64,000 nucleotides of DNA from positions 3,777,081 through 3,841,080 of the forward strand of contig JAQFVV010000063.1 of the NCBI GenBank assembly GCA_028023455.1. The letters run 5' to 3'. A program made the translations under genes and the position numbers. Under the pieces are notes generated by a model. It had not been told where the DNA came from, ran no database searches, and saw only the letters and a list, made by a program, of their open reading frames with translations. Position 1 is the stretch's first letter, and each line of letters starts with the position of its first letter. The stretch is from Epiperipatus broadwayi. Lineage: Eukaryota; Onychophora; Udeonychophora; Euonychophora; Peripatidae. Below, piece after piece: positions 22,900 through 34,739 of the stretch.

Positions 22900-25860
22900 T
22901 AGGAGTGGAGAAGGATTCTTACCACCAAACTCCGTATCCTATAACAGCAGATATGGAACTCTGATAGACCTGATATTCTATTCACCAATGCTGCATCAAG
23001 TAATAGAAATGAGCCTATCCCCCACACATTTCTTAGATCAAGCAGTGCAAATAATAAAAATAAATTTAGATACAAACTATAACCAAAAATACTACATAGC
23101 AATAAACAAACTAAATCAAATGGACTTTAACCCAATAACAAAATATATAGCTTTCACGGAAACCATATCTTATAATATCAATCATATGACACAAAAAACA
23201 ATCCCACCAACAAAACTCATAACATTGGCAGAAGAAATACATAAAAAGATCATAACAGCAAAACCAATCAAAAATAACCAAGAAATCATTCTTAAACTTA
23301 CACAGCTATACAAGCAAATATGTAATCAATTAAAACAATATATTGCCATCAAAAAGAAAAAAAATATGTTTAACAGAACAACACACTTGGACCCGTGGTT
23401 ACATTAGGTGGGCATTAGGATATCCCTCAACTAACAAAGTACTTATGGCAATTAAAACAGGAAATAAATTGATAACAGGTTATAACATGATAGAACCCAT
23501 CTTTTAATACTTCAGAAGTAAACTCACAACAAAAAACCAATGGAAGATCCCAGAAAATTACTTTGGAAAACCCGAAAATGAAACTCCCTATAAAATAGAA
23601 GATTTTGCAAGAATACTCACAACATTACAATGCACTTGTCACCCAGGACCATCCGGGATCCCAAAATTTGTACTAACTCATCTAAGTCAATTTACAAATA
23701 AATTACTATATCAACTAGCAAATCAACTTTCACAAAAATTATATAACATACGAGGTCTAATCCCGATATCAATGGTCCCTTTCATGAAAAAAATAGAATC
23801 CATCTTGGAAATTACAAATTTAAAACCCATTTCAAAGAGCCATTGGGAATCAAAATTCTAGAAAAAGTACTAAAAGAAAAGATAGAACTCTATATCTTAC
23901 CAATAATATTGGAACATCAATATGCTAAAAAAGGGTCTTCAACAGGCCAAGCAGCTCTAATATTTAAAACAATAGTAAATTCAACAATAAAAAAAAAAAT
24001 ACAGTCCCATGGTAGTACAATTGGATTTTGAGAGTGCCTTTGACTGTGTCCCCATCAACAAACTAATCAATCAATTAAAAAAATCAAAAATACCAAGAAC
24101 AATCTTAATACATGATAGCCAACCTACTCCTAAATAGGGAGATACACATTACGCTAAATGGAAGAACATTACGAACTTTCTACCCTAACCAATCCATCCC
24201 CCAGGGATCTCCAGTAAGTATACTACTCTTCACTCTATACATAAATCCTTGACTTGAAAAAATCAAGGAAAAATTACAAGGAATACTAATACCAAACACC
24301 AATATTTACATACCCTGTATAGCCTACATGGATAACATTACAATTTTTCTAACTTACAACTACATACATTCCAAAAAATAATAGAAGACTATACAACAAA
24401 ATTTCATCTGAAAATAAATACTAATAAATCAGCCATGGGGTCAATTTTTACTGGGAAAAACCAACCCACAAATATACCAAGGAAAACCGAATAAGTTTCT
24501 GAATTTCTCATTTCATTTGGGAATGGGGCTGATGAGAAGAACAATACAAGACAAAATCTTAACACAAGCAGAAAGAAATCAGACTCACTTGCTAAATCAT
24601 ACTCTAAGGTTGCTCTCTTCAACCAACTGATAATGACCAAAATCACATACTACCTACCAGTGATAAAGTTTACCAAAAAATTTGTCAACAGTAAACTCCC
24701 TGTGCAATAAACTACTTTGGAATAAAAAGGTGGTAGCCATTTCAATGAGGCAATTAAGCCAATTCACAAAACTAAATGGGCTTGGACTATATACAATTTC
24801 AACTTTTTACACACAAAAAATAATAAACCTGCTGATTACAATGTTTACAAAGTTTCCAAATATTAAAAAAATAATAGATATAATACCCACTGACTGACCA
24901 CTTTCCAAAGACAACTATATAGCCACACTTTTAGACAGCATAAGAAATCAAAGGGACAAAATAACCATGTCTAACCCAATTAAATACACATACTGGCACA
25001 TACATAGCCTAATAGAGCAGACACAACAAGATATCAACAACAAAATTGAAATAAACAATGCACAGCTCCTAAAAAAATATAAAAATTGGTACCTGGAGTC
25101 TAAATTCTTCGACTTCATAGTCAAAGTAAATCTGAATGCCTTGCCTACATCACACTTCATCTATTTTAAAAGGTTCTTTAAGAAAATAGACCCACTGTGC
25201 AGGTTGTGCCAAAGAGAAGAAACATTTTCTAAATGATTGTCTGGGATTGGAAAAGATAAGACAAATAATGATAAATAACTATCGTTAGAAAGACACAACA
25301 ATGGCAAAAATTCTCCAGGTATACAAAAAAAATGCAACCCCAACAATAAGAGCAGCGACATTTAGCTTGTATGCATACTGGTACACCAGATATAAATTCA
25401 ATTTCGACTACAATGCAAAACAAAACCTCATCACATTCCACCACAAGCTAGAAAAAATAAAAGAAAGGGATAACTTGCTAGCACCATCAGATAGTTTTGC
25501 TGCAACTTGGTCACTATTTAAACTAAAATCAGCACTATAATTGAAACACAGGAAAAGAGATAGAATAACACAGCTAAAAAAAAAAAGAACACAATACACC
25601 AAAACTGACAGGACACACATGATGGGGTCCATCAACATAATGTATATAAAAAAAAATTAGACAAGCTGAATTCAGGCAACTTTCGACGCCTTAAGAGTAG
25701 CAAAAACACAACATAAAGAGCTCAATAGAAAGTTTTTTGCTCTCCTATATATCTGTGAACAATCCTATGCCCAGCAGAACTGTTTAGACACAGGAACAGA
25801 CTTATGCTTATTGTGTAAGCCCTATCTTACCGATGTAATCATTATTTTTTAATCAATAAA
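22900..25860 (+). pseudogene. L1/Tx1-like LINE, broken ORF2 (reverse transcriptase)
   Basis: Pieces of a non-LTR retrotransposon polyprotein follow in order on the plus strand, separated by frameshifts and stops. In order: a Lys/Thr-rich N-terminal stretch (22988-23407); a PGPSGIPKF finger motif (about 23645); a stretch with GSSTGQAALIF (843 codon frame, 23843-24031); the palm motif VVQLDFESAFDCVP (about 24009); PQGSPVSILLFTLY (about 24199); and AYMDNITIF (about 24323), where the catalytic Tyr-x-Asp-Asp is degraded to Met-Asp-Asn. Then follow a thumb-like KITYYLPV segment, a KLLWNKKVV...NGLGLY block (24682-24897) and a C-terminal zinc-binding remnant CRLCQREETF (about 25198). The LLWN plus GLGLY layout suits L1/Tx1-type proteins. 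The endonuclease part was not recognised, so the copy is probably 5'-truncated. An AATAAA-like end lies near 25855. Confidence 0.8.
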
Positions 25861-25869
25861 GTATGCTTT

Positions 25870-27870
25870 GAAACATTATTTCACATTATAAAATAACATT
25901 TAAATTACATATACTAATTTAAAAAAAAAATAATTAGAATTTTCTAATAAGTAAGCATTATTGGATGAGGAGAATATACCAGAGAAATATCATTTAAAAT
26001 TATCTTCCATGTTAAATATCAAAAAATCTATGTGCTAAAAATAGATCTGAAAATAAAATCGTATTATTATAAATGTTTTCTTTTACATTTTTATGAGGTT
26101 TTTTTTTTTTTTTTTTTTACAAACCATCTATTCCTGAGAGTTTAATTAATTCACTTCTATCTTATTCTCACAAGATAAGATCTTTTTTTATTGTTTTCTT
26201 TTAGGTTATTTTTGTGGAATATTTAAAATATATTAATTCAGCGAAGAAAGGCTAAATAGTAAAAAAAAATTTGAAATACTACTTTATTAATATTGCTGCA
26301 GCAGAATAGAATGAAAGAAATTAATATGTAATATTTAAGAAGAGTTTTGGTTTTTAGCCAATTATGTTAATCAGAAATGCAGAATAAAATAGATAGACCA
26401 TATATGGTCGTTTTAACTTGACAGCTTTCTAAAAGATCATTCAAATTTTTGGACACTTGAAATTGTTTAGTTTTGAAATACTAATTTTATTTTGTCATCT
26501 TTTAATATTTACATCACCAATTAAATAATGAATGAATAAAACATTGTTAAAAAAATGCAGAAAAGCCACTTTTTCATTATTGACTAGTTTTTTATATACT
26601 TGGATGGGAATTTTTTTTTCGCTACCCAAGAAAGATGTGAACCTTAAAAAAATGTGGTTTCAATAGATGATTCTCTTTTTGTATTCTAAATAGCTTGCGG
26701 TTAAAATGAAAATGGGTTAAAGTATACAGATCTGAAATTTTTACCCTCAATTTTTTTTTGTATAATAATATGGATTTTCCTATTTATTTAGTTTAGGAAG
26801 TATTTTTTTTAAAAAAGTCATTATTTTTTTTATACCATGTGATTATTATTAGATTGTGGGACCTAATGACAGAAGTAAATATTTAATTCTTTGCAATCTC
26901 AACAACTTTATCACCACTACCATATTATTAATACTTGCATAGTTTGTAGGATAGTGACAAAAACAATTTTTCAAGATGTATCTCTTGACCTCCCCCCCCC
27001 CCATATCAGAAATGTTTTGCTAGAAATACAGGGATCTTTAATTTATTTGCTATTAAAAAAAAAAAAAAAGAATCAGAAGTGTTTCATTTTTTACATTGCT
27101 TTTTTGGTATTATTCAGTCCAAATTTATATTTAATGATAAAAAGATTTGTTTTTTAACTTTCTATAATTTTTGGTCCAAATGACCTAAGATATTTTTAGG
27201 TGAAGTATATCTTACTATCACATTAATGAAATTTCTTATTATTGGATACAGTGGCAACAATTGAGGAAGGCATTCAAATTTTTTTTCCAGAAGTAGTAGC
27301 GGATTTAGACTGTAGAATAATTGAGAATTGCTAGAAACTCATATCATACATTATTTATCATGAGAGTTAAGTAATTAAATCTATCAAACTAGACAAATCT
27401 ATAATTATTTTTTGTAATGAATGAATGCTATGGATTAAGAAGATAAAGTAAAATAGTTTCTCTTAGCTGATTAGTACACAAATGTTGATAAAATCCTATA
27501 TTAGCCAAGCAAACTAAATGTTAAGTATGACTCAGATATCACCACCAACATTTCATTAAATTTGAAAAATTTAACATTTCTGTAAAATTCTATACTTCTG
27601 TCTATGATCTACAAAAATGCATAAGGATTATGATTCATTAAGAACCTATACTTAGTTTTAGAAATTCATGTCAAAATTTGCTAAAATTTTTGATAAAGAT
27701 TCTTAGTCTTTTGGCATATAAACTTCAGTTTTTATATCAACTATTGTAAATAATATTTTGTGAGTTTAGTCAAGATCCTGTAAATGCAAAGAACTGGACA
27801 CCTTAGTATGCTTTGATGCAGAAAGTTTATTCGTAAATATACCCAATGATAAAACCTTGTTTATAGCAAA
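25870..27870. other. AT-rich spacer, no gene seen
   Basis: Poly(T) tracts (26099-26118), a C10 run (26992-27001) and a poly(A) run (27055-27069). No coding or structured repeat signal. Confidence 0.5.
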
Positions 27871-27880
27871 AAAAAAAAAA

Positions 27881-27894
27881 GAGAGAGAGAGAGA
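27881..27894. repeat. (GA)7 microsatellite after poly(A)
   Basis: A13 followed by seven GA units, about 85 bp upstream of the Penelope-like fossil. Confidence 0.85.
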
Positions 27895-27974
27895 TTAAAA
27901 TGAGGATTATGACTTAATCAATTTAACTCTTTATTACAATATAATGGAATTATTTTCATAATCCAAAACAGCAT

Positions 27975-28890
27975 TTAGCAACATTTTTATGGAACAGCTT
28001 GAAACAACAATCTTAAATACTAGTCCATCTCTACTAAGAGTCTGGATTAACTTATTAATATATTCAAACTTATTAACATATTCAAATTGGTGAAACACTG
28101 TTACAAATATTCTGTTCGTACATACATATCTTCAGTGCAAATCGCAATAGAATTAAAAGGAGAACAAAAATTGGCATTCTTAGATGTTCTTGATACTATT
28201 ATCTTATAGCAATATTAAAACAAATATTTGCAGAAAACTCTTGCACGTAGGGAAATAATTTATCTATAAAAACATACATCCAATTGTGACCAATACAAAA
28301 AAAATGGATTTACATTATCAGTATAAACTATTAACTGGAAGGGGGGGGGTCTCATGTTGAACAAATCTCTCATGAAAAATTGTTATCTATCAACTGTTAT
28401 TAAGAAAACTTTTAAGTAAAGAACAATAATTATAAAAAATCACAAGGAAAATAGTAATACGCATTGTTTATCTATACAAACAATGAATTTTTATTTATAC
28501 AAAGCATGAATGACAAGAAAACTTATGAAAATCTACAATCAGTACGTATCAGATTAGCTTTCCAAAGCCAAGATGCATTGACAGGAATTTTAATCTTTAC
28601 ATTGCCTAACGTTGAAATTCTGAAAAATGTCTGTTTCATCCACGTATGAAATTTTATGGGGATTTGGAAAGACATAGATTGGTGCAATTAGCCATTTGAT
28701 CAAAAATGGTTAAAAGGAAACAAAACAATAATAAGAGAGAAAAGGAAAGTTATATTTAAAGTTGGTCATCATCCATGAACCAATGAATATATTTTTGATT
28801 GGCAAAAATGAAGAATATTGGATATAGAAAAAAAAAAAAAAAGGAAAATTAAGGAATCTCATTGGATGACAATGTCAAGTAATTCTACAA
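27975..28890 (+). pseudogene. Penelope-like element fossil (RT plus GIY-YIG end)
   Basis: Penelope-like elements encode a reverse transcriptase followed by a GIY-YIG endonuclease. Here NIFMEQLETTI (27980 onward) fits the segment just before the RT catalytic box. IAIELKGEQKLAFLDVL (28141-28191) matches the very characteristic 'EIE...LPFLDVL' motif of this family. Fifty to eighty bases later TNICRKLLHVG corresponds to the following 'SVYRKPT' motif. At 28782-28832 NEYIFDWQK, a stop, then RILDIEK matches the end of the endonuclease domain ('H.FDW....ILD.E'). The intervening part is shortened and full of stops and frameshifts, so the copy is long dead and internally deleted. The assignment rests on four motifs in the correct order. 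Confidence 0.65.
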
Positions 28891-28899
28891 ATTATCATA

Positions 28900-29725
28900 A
28901 TGTCATAATCCATTAAGTTTAGAAATTACTTAGATGAAAAAATAATGTGAATCTTCTTGAATAAGTATATAAAATTTCTATTGCTTATTATATTTGATAG
29001 AGTAGTTGGTGAACATATGGCATGCCTGCCAATGACGGCATATAAGAACTTTTTACTGCACCTGAACTATTTACAGATTATAATTTTCTATGCTTTAAAA
29101 TAAATTTATTCAGTATTTTTTTTTTTTTTTTGCTTAAACATGTACTAATAAAAATTTACTATAAACTAATGGTGAAGTAAATAAATATATTAAAATTCAA
29201 TTTACAATTGAATCTGGATTGGAAACAATAATTGAAAAAATAATTTGTACATATACATATGTATGTGGGAATGATACATAAATAAGTCAAATAAAGTGGT
29301 ATCGTATTGTATAAACCTGTCGAATGATTAAGTAAACTCAGTAAAATATTCTCTGGCTCATTGAAATAAACTTGGCAAATCAAGTAAATGTGTATCTGTC
29401 ATAGTCTTTTTTAGTTTAAATGTAGTGAACATCATTCATTTTTTAAAGTAATTGCAAACAAAGTAAAGAAACTCATGATCTATGCAATCAAAAATAATTT
29501 AAATAACATAGTTGCTGTTCAACACATATGTAGTTGTTAGGCTGAAATAACTCGCAAAAAATAAAATGTCTTTTTTTTGGCTGAGGTTTGCTGTAAAAGT
29601 GAAATATAAAGATAATAATATAATTCAAAATATAATAAATCTTTGATTTATAAAATTATTAAAATTCATTTAATTTTACTTTGAAATAAATTTGTTACCA
29701 TTTTATTAATATGACTAGTGAAAAT
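28900..29725. other. AT-rich spacer, no gene seen
   Basis: No coding or repeat signal beyond a poly(T) run at 29117-29131. Confidence 0.5.
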
Positions 29726-29729
29726 AATA

Positions 29730-31515
29730 AACAAAAATTATCAAACAGTAGAGAATTCCAAAATTGGTAGACTGATAAATATGGAATGATTAAAAAGACA
29801 ACAAGGCAGTATGTGTTTTATGTTCCGGAATGGTCGTATTGAGAACATCTTTGGTAAAACAGCATTATGAAACCAATCATAAATTGCTCCATGAAAAAAG
29901 TAAAGATGAACAAAAAGAATTTATTGTCCAAGCACAAAAAAATATAAATATCCAATCAACATCTTTAATGAAATTTATCGAAAATCATTCAAATATAACT
30001 GCTGCTAGTTTTTTTTCTCTCAAATGTAATTGCCAAACATGGTAAACATTTTAATTATGGGAAATATATAAAAAGCATGAATGAAATGTGTATCAGTTCT
30101 TTTTAAAAATTTTGAAAACAGAAAAAATTATTCAGAGAATAAAAGGTTTAACATTGGCTAAAAATACAGTTAAAGAAAAAATCCTGCAAATGGTCAACAA
30201 CATAACTTATCAACAAAAAAGAGATATAAAATTGTCTAGTTTAATTTTGAATGCTCATTTGGCTATTTTTATTCGCTGTTGTGTTGGGAATAATATCAAA
30301 GAAGAAGTGATCAGTTTGTAACAATAAAAGGAATAGATATTTGTAAATGTACTCACTGAAAGAGAATAGATGTTGGAAATATTATTGGAAAAGAAAATAT
30401 TTTTTTCAGAATTATTTACTGACTGTATCAGACATTCAATTTTGGGTTTTCATTGTATTATACCTCAGCAGGTTTTATGTGCGAAGACCAGTTTTAAGCC
30501 ATTAGATGATACTATGAAGGTTTTAACTAATATAGTCAATTTTATATCTGCACATGCTCTAAATAAATGAAAATTTTTAATATATTGAATAAAGTGAAAT
30601 CAGTATACAATGGTTTACTTATGTTCAAGAACAACCAGTGGTTAAATTGGGGAAAAGTTCTTCAAAGGTTCATTGAATGTTTAGATGAAATTAGACTTTT
30701 TTTTACATAATGAGAAAATCATTGAAAAATATATGTTGAATGGCTTTTGAAATTAATGTTTTTTACTGATATGTGTTCACATTTTAATGATTTAAATATG
30801 AAATTTCAAGGTTTAATAAGACAGTTGTCATGTTTGATTTGATGAAAGCATATGAAGCTAAATTACAAATTTTCAACTACGATATTATTTCTTACACCTT
30901 CAAATATTTTCCATATATAAAAAAAAATCTTGACTGATTTAGAATCCCAGAGAAGCCAGATTATGTAAAATTGACACAAAGAGTTTTGTGCTGTTATGCA
31001 ATCGATAATTGATGAATTTTCTTCAAGATTTACACAGTTCATACAATTTGCAGAAACATCAAAATTTATTTTATATCCAAACTTGATTTCAATGGTATTC
31101 TCTCAATTTAAAAATTTTCAAATGGCTTAATTTGGAAGATATGGAAATATAATTAGTCAATTTTTCGATCTAGTTCTATATGGAAACAATAATTTTTCAG
31201 TTTGAGAAATGAGTTAGAAAAAATTGAAAATGTTTGATTATTGGGCATATTGAAGAAGAATGCTGAAGAGGAACTATTGATAGCCTGGAATGCTACTCCT
31301 GAAATATTTCATTGTTTAAAATATTAGCGAGTGTTATCAAATTTCTCCTCTACATATGCATATGCCATTGTTTTCTGAAATGAATTTAATTAAAGACAGT
31401 TCATGAAATAGAGTGACAGATGAATCTAGTTCAGCATGCACATTATTAAAAGTGACAAAATATGAACTAGATATAAAACGTTTGGTATCCAATATATTAC
31501 AGCAAAAATCTCATT
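29730..31515 (+). pseudogene. hAT-superfamily transposase fossil (ZBED5/GTF2IRD2-like)
   Basis: A decayed transposase can be followed almost end to end with frame changes. It begins with a BED-finger remnant including LVKQHYETNHK (29848 region) and continues with SNVIAKHGKHF (about 30020). A long open piece at 30088-30321 holds IKGLTLAKNTVKEKI and LAIFIRCCVG. The next at 30370-30570 holds FHCIIPQQVLCAK and VNFISAHALNK, which match the 'YHCIIHQEALC...VNFIRA..LN' hallmark of this hAT branch. Then NQWLNWGKVLQRF (about 30640) and SHFNDLNMKFQG (about 30778) follow in order. These proteins normally carry an RNase H-like DDE core, cut DNA, and make 8-bp target duplications. Many stops and frameshifts exclude function. 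Terminal inverted repeats were not identified. Confidence 0.8.
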
Positions 31516-32400
31516 AAATAATTTCATTTTATGTTGATTTTATGTGTTTATTTTCAAAATTTTGTTTTAATTACTATTAATTTGTTATTAAATTTTATTC
31601 AATTCGTACACTTAGAGATAAATATTGTTCTCTTGTATTTGCTTATTTAAAAATTTTGTTTGATTATTGTTAAGAATTTTGTAAAGCTATGAAATTTGAA
31701 AATAAATGAATTATTATTGTTATTATTCTGTTTTTTATAAGTTTATTAAAAATTTGCAATAATGAAGTTGTTTATATTTTGATTTTACACTGGCACTCCA
31801 ATCATTGAATAAGTATTTTTTGGAAATTTTTGGCATGCACACATAAAAAAATCTGTTACTACTGATCTAGTTGGTTAGAGTAGGTCTGGGTAGACTTGTT
31901 GTTGGACAGAGTTAGCCCTTATTTTCTTGGAGTCTCACAGTTTAATGCATATACAGTATATGCTTTAACCTTTATATCATATGGTTAGGTAATGTATTAT
32001 CAAAAAGAATACATTTAGCATTAAATATAAATTTAAAATGGGATCATGGAAGTTCATTAAGTTATACAAGACATGCATTGATTACTACTTTTTCCAGGAT
32101 TCTGTGTTGTTATCTGTGATAAGTTAATAGTATTTTGATGTAATTATATTTATAAAATTATAGTCTCACTTAAATAAGTGGAGCCATAAAATAATATTAA
32201 ATGCAATCTTTTTTAAATTATACAACTTTTCTTCATCCATTAAAATTCAAGACATTGTTTGTATCTGAACTATGCACTTGTAATTTTATTTTCTTTTGAA
32301 GAATTTCATTTTGCATTATAGCTTAAAGAAATGTATTTATTTTTTCAGTTATGTCTTCCACATCAACAATGTTGAATGAATAACATATAAATGTAACAAT
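31516..32400. other. AT-rich spacer between two hAT fossils
   Basis: No gene. The two hAT transposase remnants face each other across this interval (plus strand on the left, minus strand on the right), but the spacer itself does not form a long inverted repeat that I can see. Confidence 0.5.
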
Positions 32401-32405
32401 TGATT

Positions 32406-33080
32406 CTAATTTTCATAAATTCTTGAAAAAAAATCTAAATTAGAATAAATATTTATTATTTTGTTGTAATATTTGCCTTTATTGAATGCATTTATAATTT
32501 TTAACAATTCATCAAAAATATTTTTGAAGATTTTCAGTTTATTTTTTATCAAGTGTAAACCGATCAGTTTTAACTTGTTTTTGAAAGTATTAATATATCC
32601 AATCATTTTGTCTCTTGCTTTCTTTCTTTTTTGAAATTGTAAATTCATTTTATTAAAATGGTTAGATGTATCCACAATTAAAGCTAAATCTATTAATCAA
32701 ATATCTTTTCACTAAGCTCAACATATGCTTCATCGTTTGGCTTTAAAAATGTTTTACCTTTTATGCTAATTTTCTGAATCTTTATAAAAAATGTTTCTTA
32801 ACTTCACTTTAAGCAACAATCATCTGCATGATATAACAATTCCAATTTTCATTTTCTTATAGTTGAGATTTTCCTTGAATAGAGTTCACAATTTTCATAC
32901 AGATTCAAATATTATGACACATTTAGAATTTTACAACAACCTGCTATTTAGTAATGCAATGATATGAAAGCAAATGTCAAAAGTCATCTTTACTGATATG
33001 TGTAGCCACAAATCCATTGATAATGTCTTATTATATGTCATTCATTATAACATTATAAATTGGATTTTTTTCCTCTTCTG
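32406..33080 (-). pseudogene. second hAT-type transposase fossil, minus strand
   Basis: On the minus strand the frame at 32675-32406 reads DTSNHFNKMNLQFQ, which is the same 'D.T.HLN.LNLQLQG' motif seen at 30778 in the plus-strand copy. Upstream on the minus strand (about 32750-32680) FLKPNDEAYVELSEK fits the preceding segment, and around 33000 TFDICFHIIALLNS may be the degraded 'HCIIH..AL' block. The remaining N-terminal half and the C-terminal dimerisation region were not found. Sequence differs clearly from the 29.7-kb copy, so this is a separate insertion and not a local duplication. Confidence 0.6.
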
Positions 33081-33730
33081 TATATTTTTAGAAAACATAA
33101 TAAATATCATCAACTTATACTTTTTATAGGTTTATATTGTTAATTCTTTTTTTCTCATTCATGTCTTTTGTACTATGTATGATGGACCAAGCTCCATCAT
33201 AGATGAGGTTGAATTTCAAGATTAATCTTATGTACATGCAATTATGAGAGATTAATGATTCCATTTGATGAAAAACTTGATAAGTGAGACATGATCTGTT
33301 AATCCATCTTAATAGTCTGACAGTTTACAATATATTTATATTGTAATAGAACAAATTAAATTGCAGCTCAAATTGATTACATTACAAATTGTATGATTAA
33401 AGAATATTTAAAAAAAGAGGTAGATTGATTAAAAAAATTATATATTACCATGTGTTTGCATGTGTGCATATTTAATATTAATGCATAATTAATTATACTG
33501 TTTTAAGAAAGTAAAGGGAAATGGATCTGTAGAGCTAATCATACTGTTAAATGTTTAATAAAAGATAATTAGTTTACAGATTTTACAATACTCTCAAATA
33601 TTTTGTAAATGAAATAGTTTGTAAAATTATAATTGCTAAAGTGATTATTCATATTATGTAAGGGAAAAGAGAAAAATTAGTTTTAATGCATGCAAATGAA
33701 CTTGATTTGTGTAATCTAAGAAAATTTATA
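33081..33730. other. AT-rich spacer, no gene seen
   Basis: Possible further decayed hAT sequence on the minus strand but nothing definite. Confidence 0.4.
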
Positions 33731-33734
33731 GTAT

Positions 33735-34735
33735 TTTATCAGAGTGATTTAAAGACAACATGGTCATGACAATAACATTGGCATTAATAAGGTATTTAAA
33801 CATTTCACCATCAGATTTTCAATGGTATGGATAGCTGAAGAGTTGGAGGTGGAGTAGATTGAAGCCTGTCCATTAAAGTGTAAAGATTTGCCATTTTAAT
33901 GTAAACCAAACACTGATTATACATATATGGGAGAGGTTGATCTGGACCAACTGATGAGTGCTGCTTCAGCATGAAATATGTATATTGGAGATCATTTAGC
34001 TTTTTCACATGTGTATGGTTGTGTGTATCAGTTGGATGATGTAGAGTAGTTGGCTGAAGGGAGCTTGAAAGTCTATTTTCAAATACCCAATATTATATCT
34101 AGACTCCAGGTATATAAAATATACTTGTACTTAAAATTTATCCTGTATCATGCCCATCCTTTTTTTTCGTATTTAAATGGAAAGGAGGGGTCAGAGTCAC
34201 ATTTAAGTCAACATGGGTAGACAATACTATTGGCATTAACAAGGGATTTGAGTATTCCATTATCAGATTTTCAATGGTATGGTTGGTTGAAGTTTTGGAG
34301 AATGGAGTATATTGAAGCCTGCCCGTTATAGTGTGAAGATTTGTTATCTTAATATAAACTAAGCACTGATTATATATACGTGGCAGATGATAAACTAAAA
34401 CAACCGATGAATACTGGATCATGAAATGTGTATGTTGGACATTTTTTATCTTTTTCACATGTGTGGTCATGTGTATTGGTATGAGATAGACAGAGTGGAT
34501 GGCTGAAGGGAGCTTGAAAGTTTGTGTTCAAATTTCCTATGTTACATCTAGACTACAGGTCTATAAAATATACTTGGTATTTAAAATATTACCAATTTAG
34601 CCTGTATTCTGAGCATCCCTCTTCTGTGTATTTAAATGGACAAGGTTCTATACATGTGGCATCAGAGTGATATAAAGTCAACATGGGCATGATAATAACA
34701 TTGGCTTTAACAAGAGAATTGGGTGCTGTTTTAGA
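33735..34735. repeat. tandem array of ~460-bp units
   Basis: A landmark CAACATGG(T/G)...ACATTGGC occurs at 33756, 34209 and 34679, giving periods of about 453 and 470 bp. Two nearly complete units and the start of a third are present. Within each unit TCAGATTTTCAATGGTATGG, TTGAAGCCTG(T/C)CC and AGCATGAAAT(A)TGTATATTGG-type blocks recur in the same order. The opposite strand is open for 65 and 110 codons in corresponding parts of the units, but the reading frames are not conserved as proteins. The same sequence forms the arms of the hairpin at 60273-60886. Confidence 0.85.
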
Positions 34736-34739
34736 TCAC

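Noticed and set aside
33735-34735. CRISPR-like array
   Set aside because: Units are ~460 bp, degenerate and contiguous, in a eukaryotic setting; no short repeats with unique spacers occur anywhere in the window.
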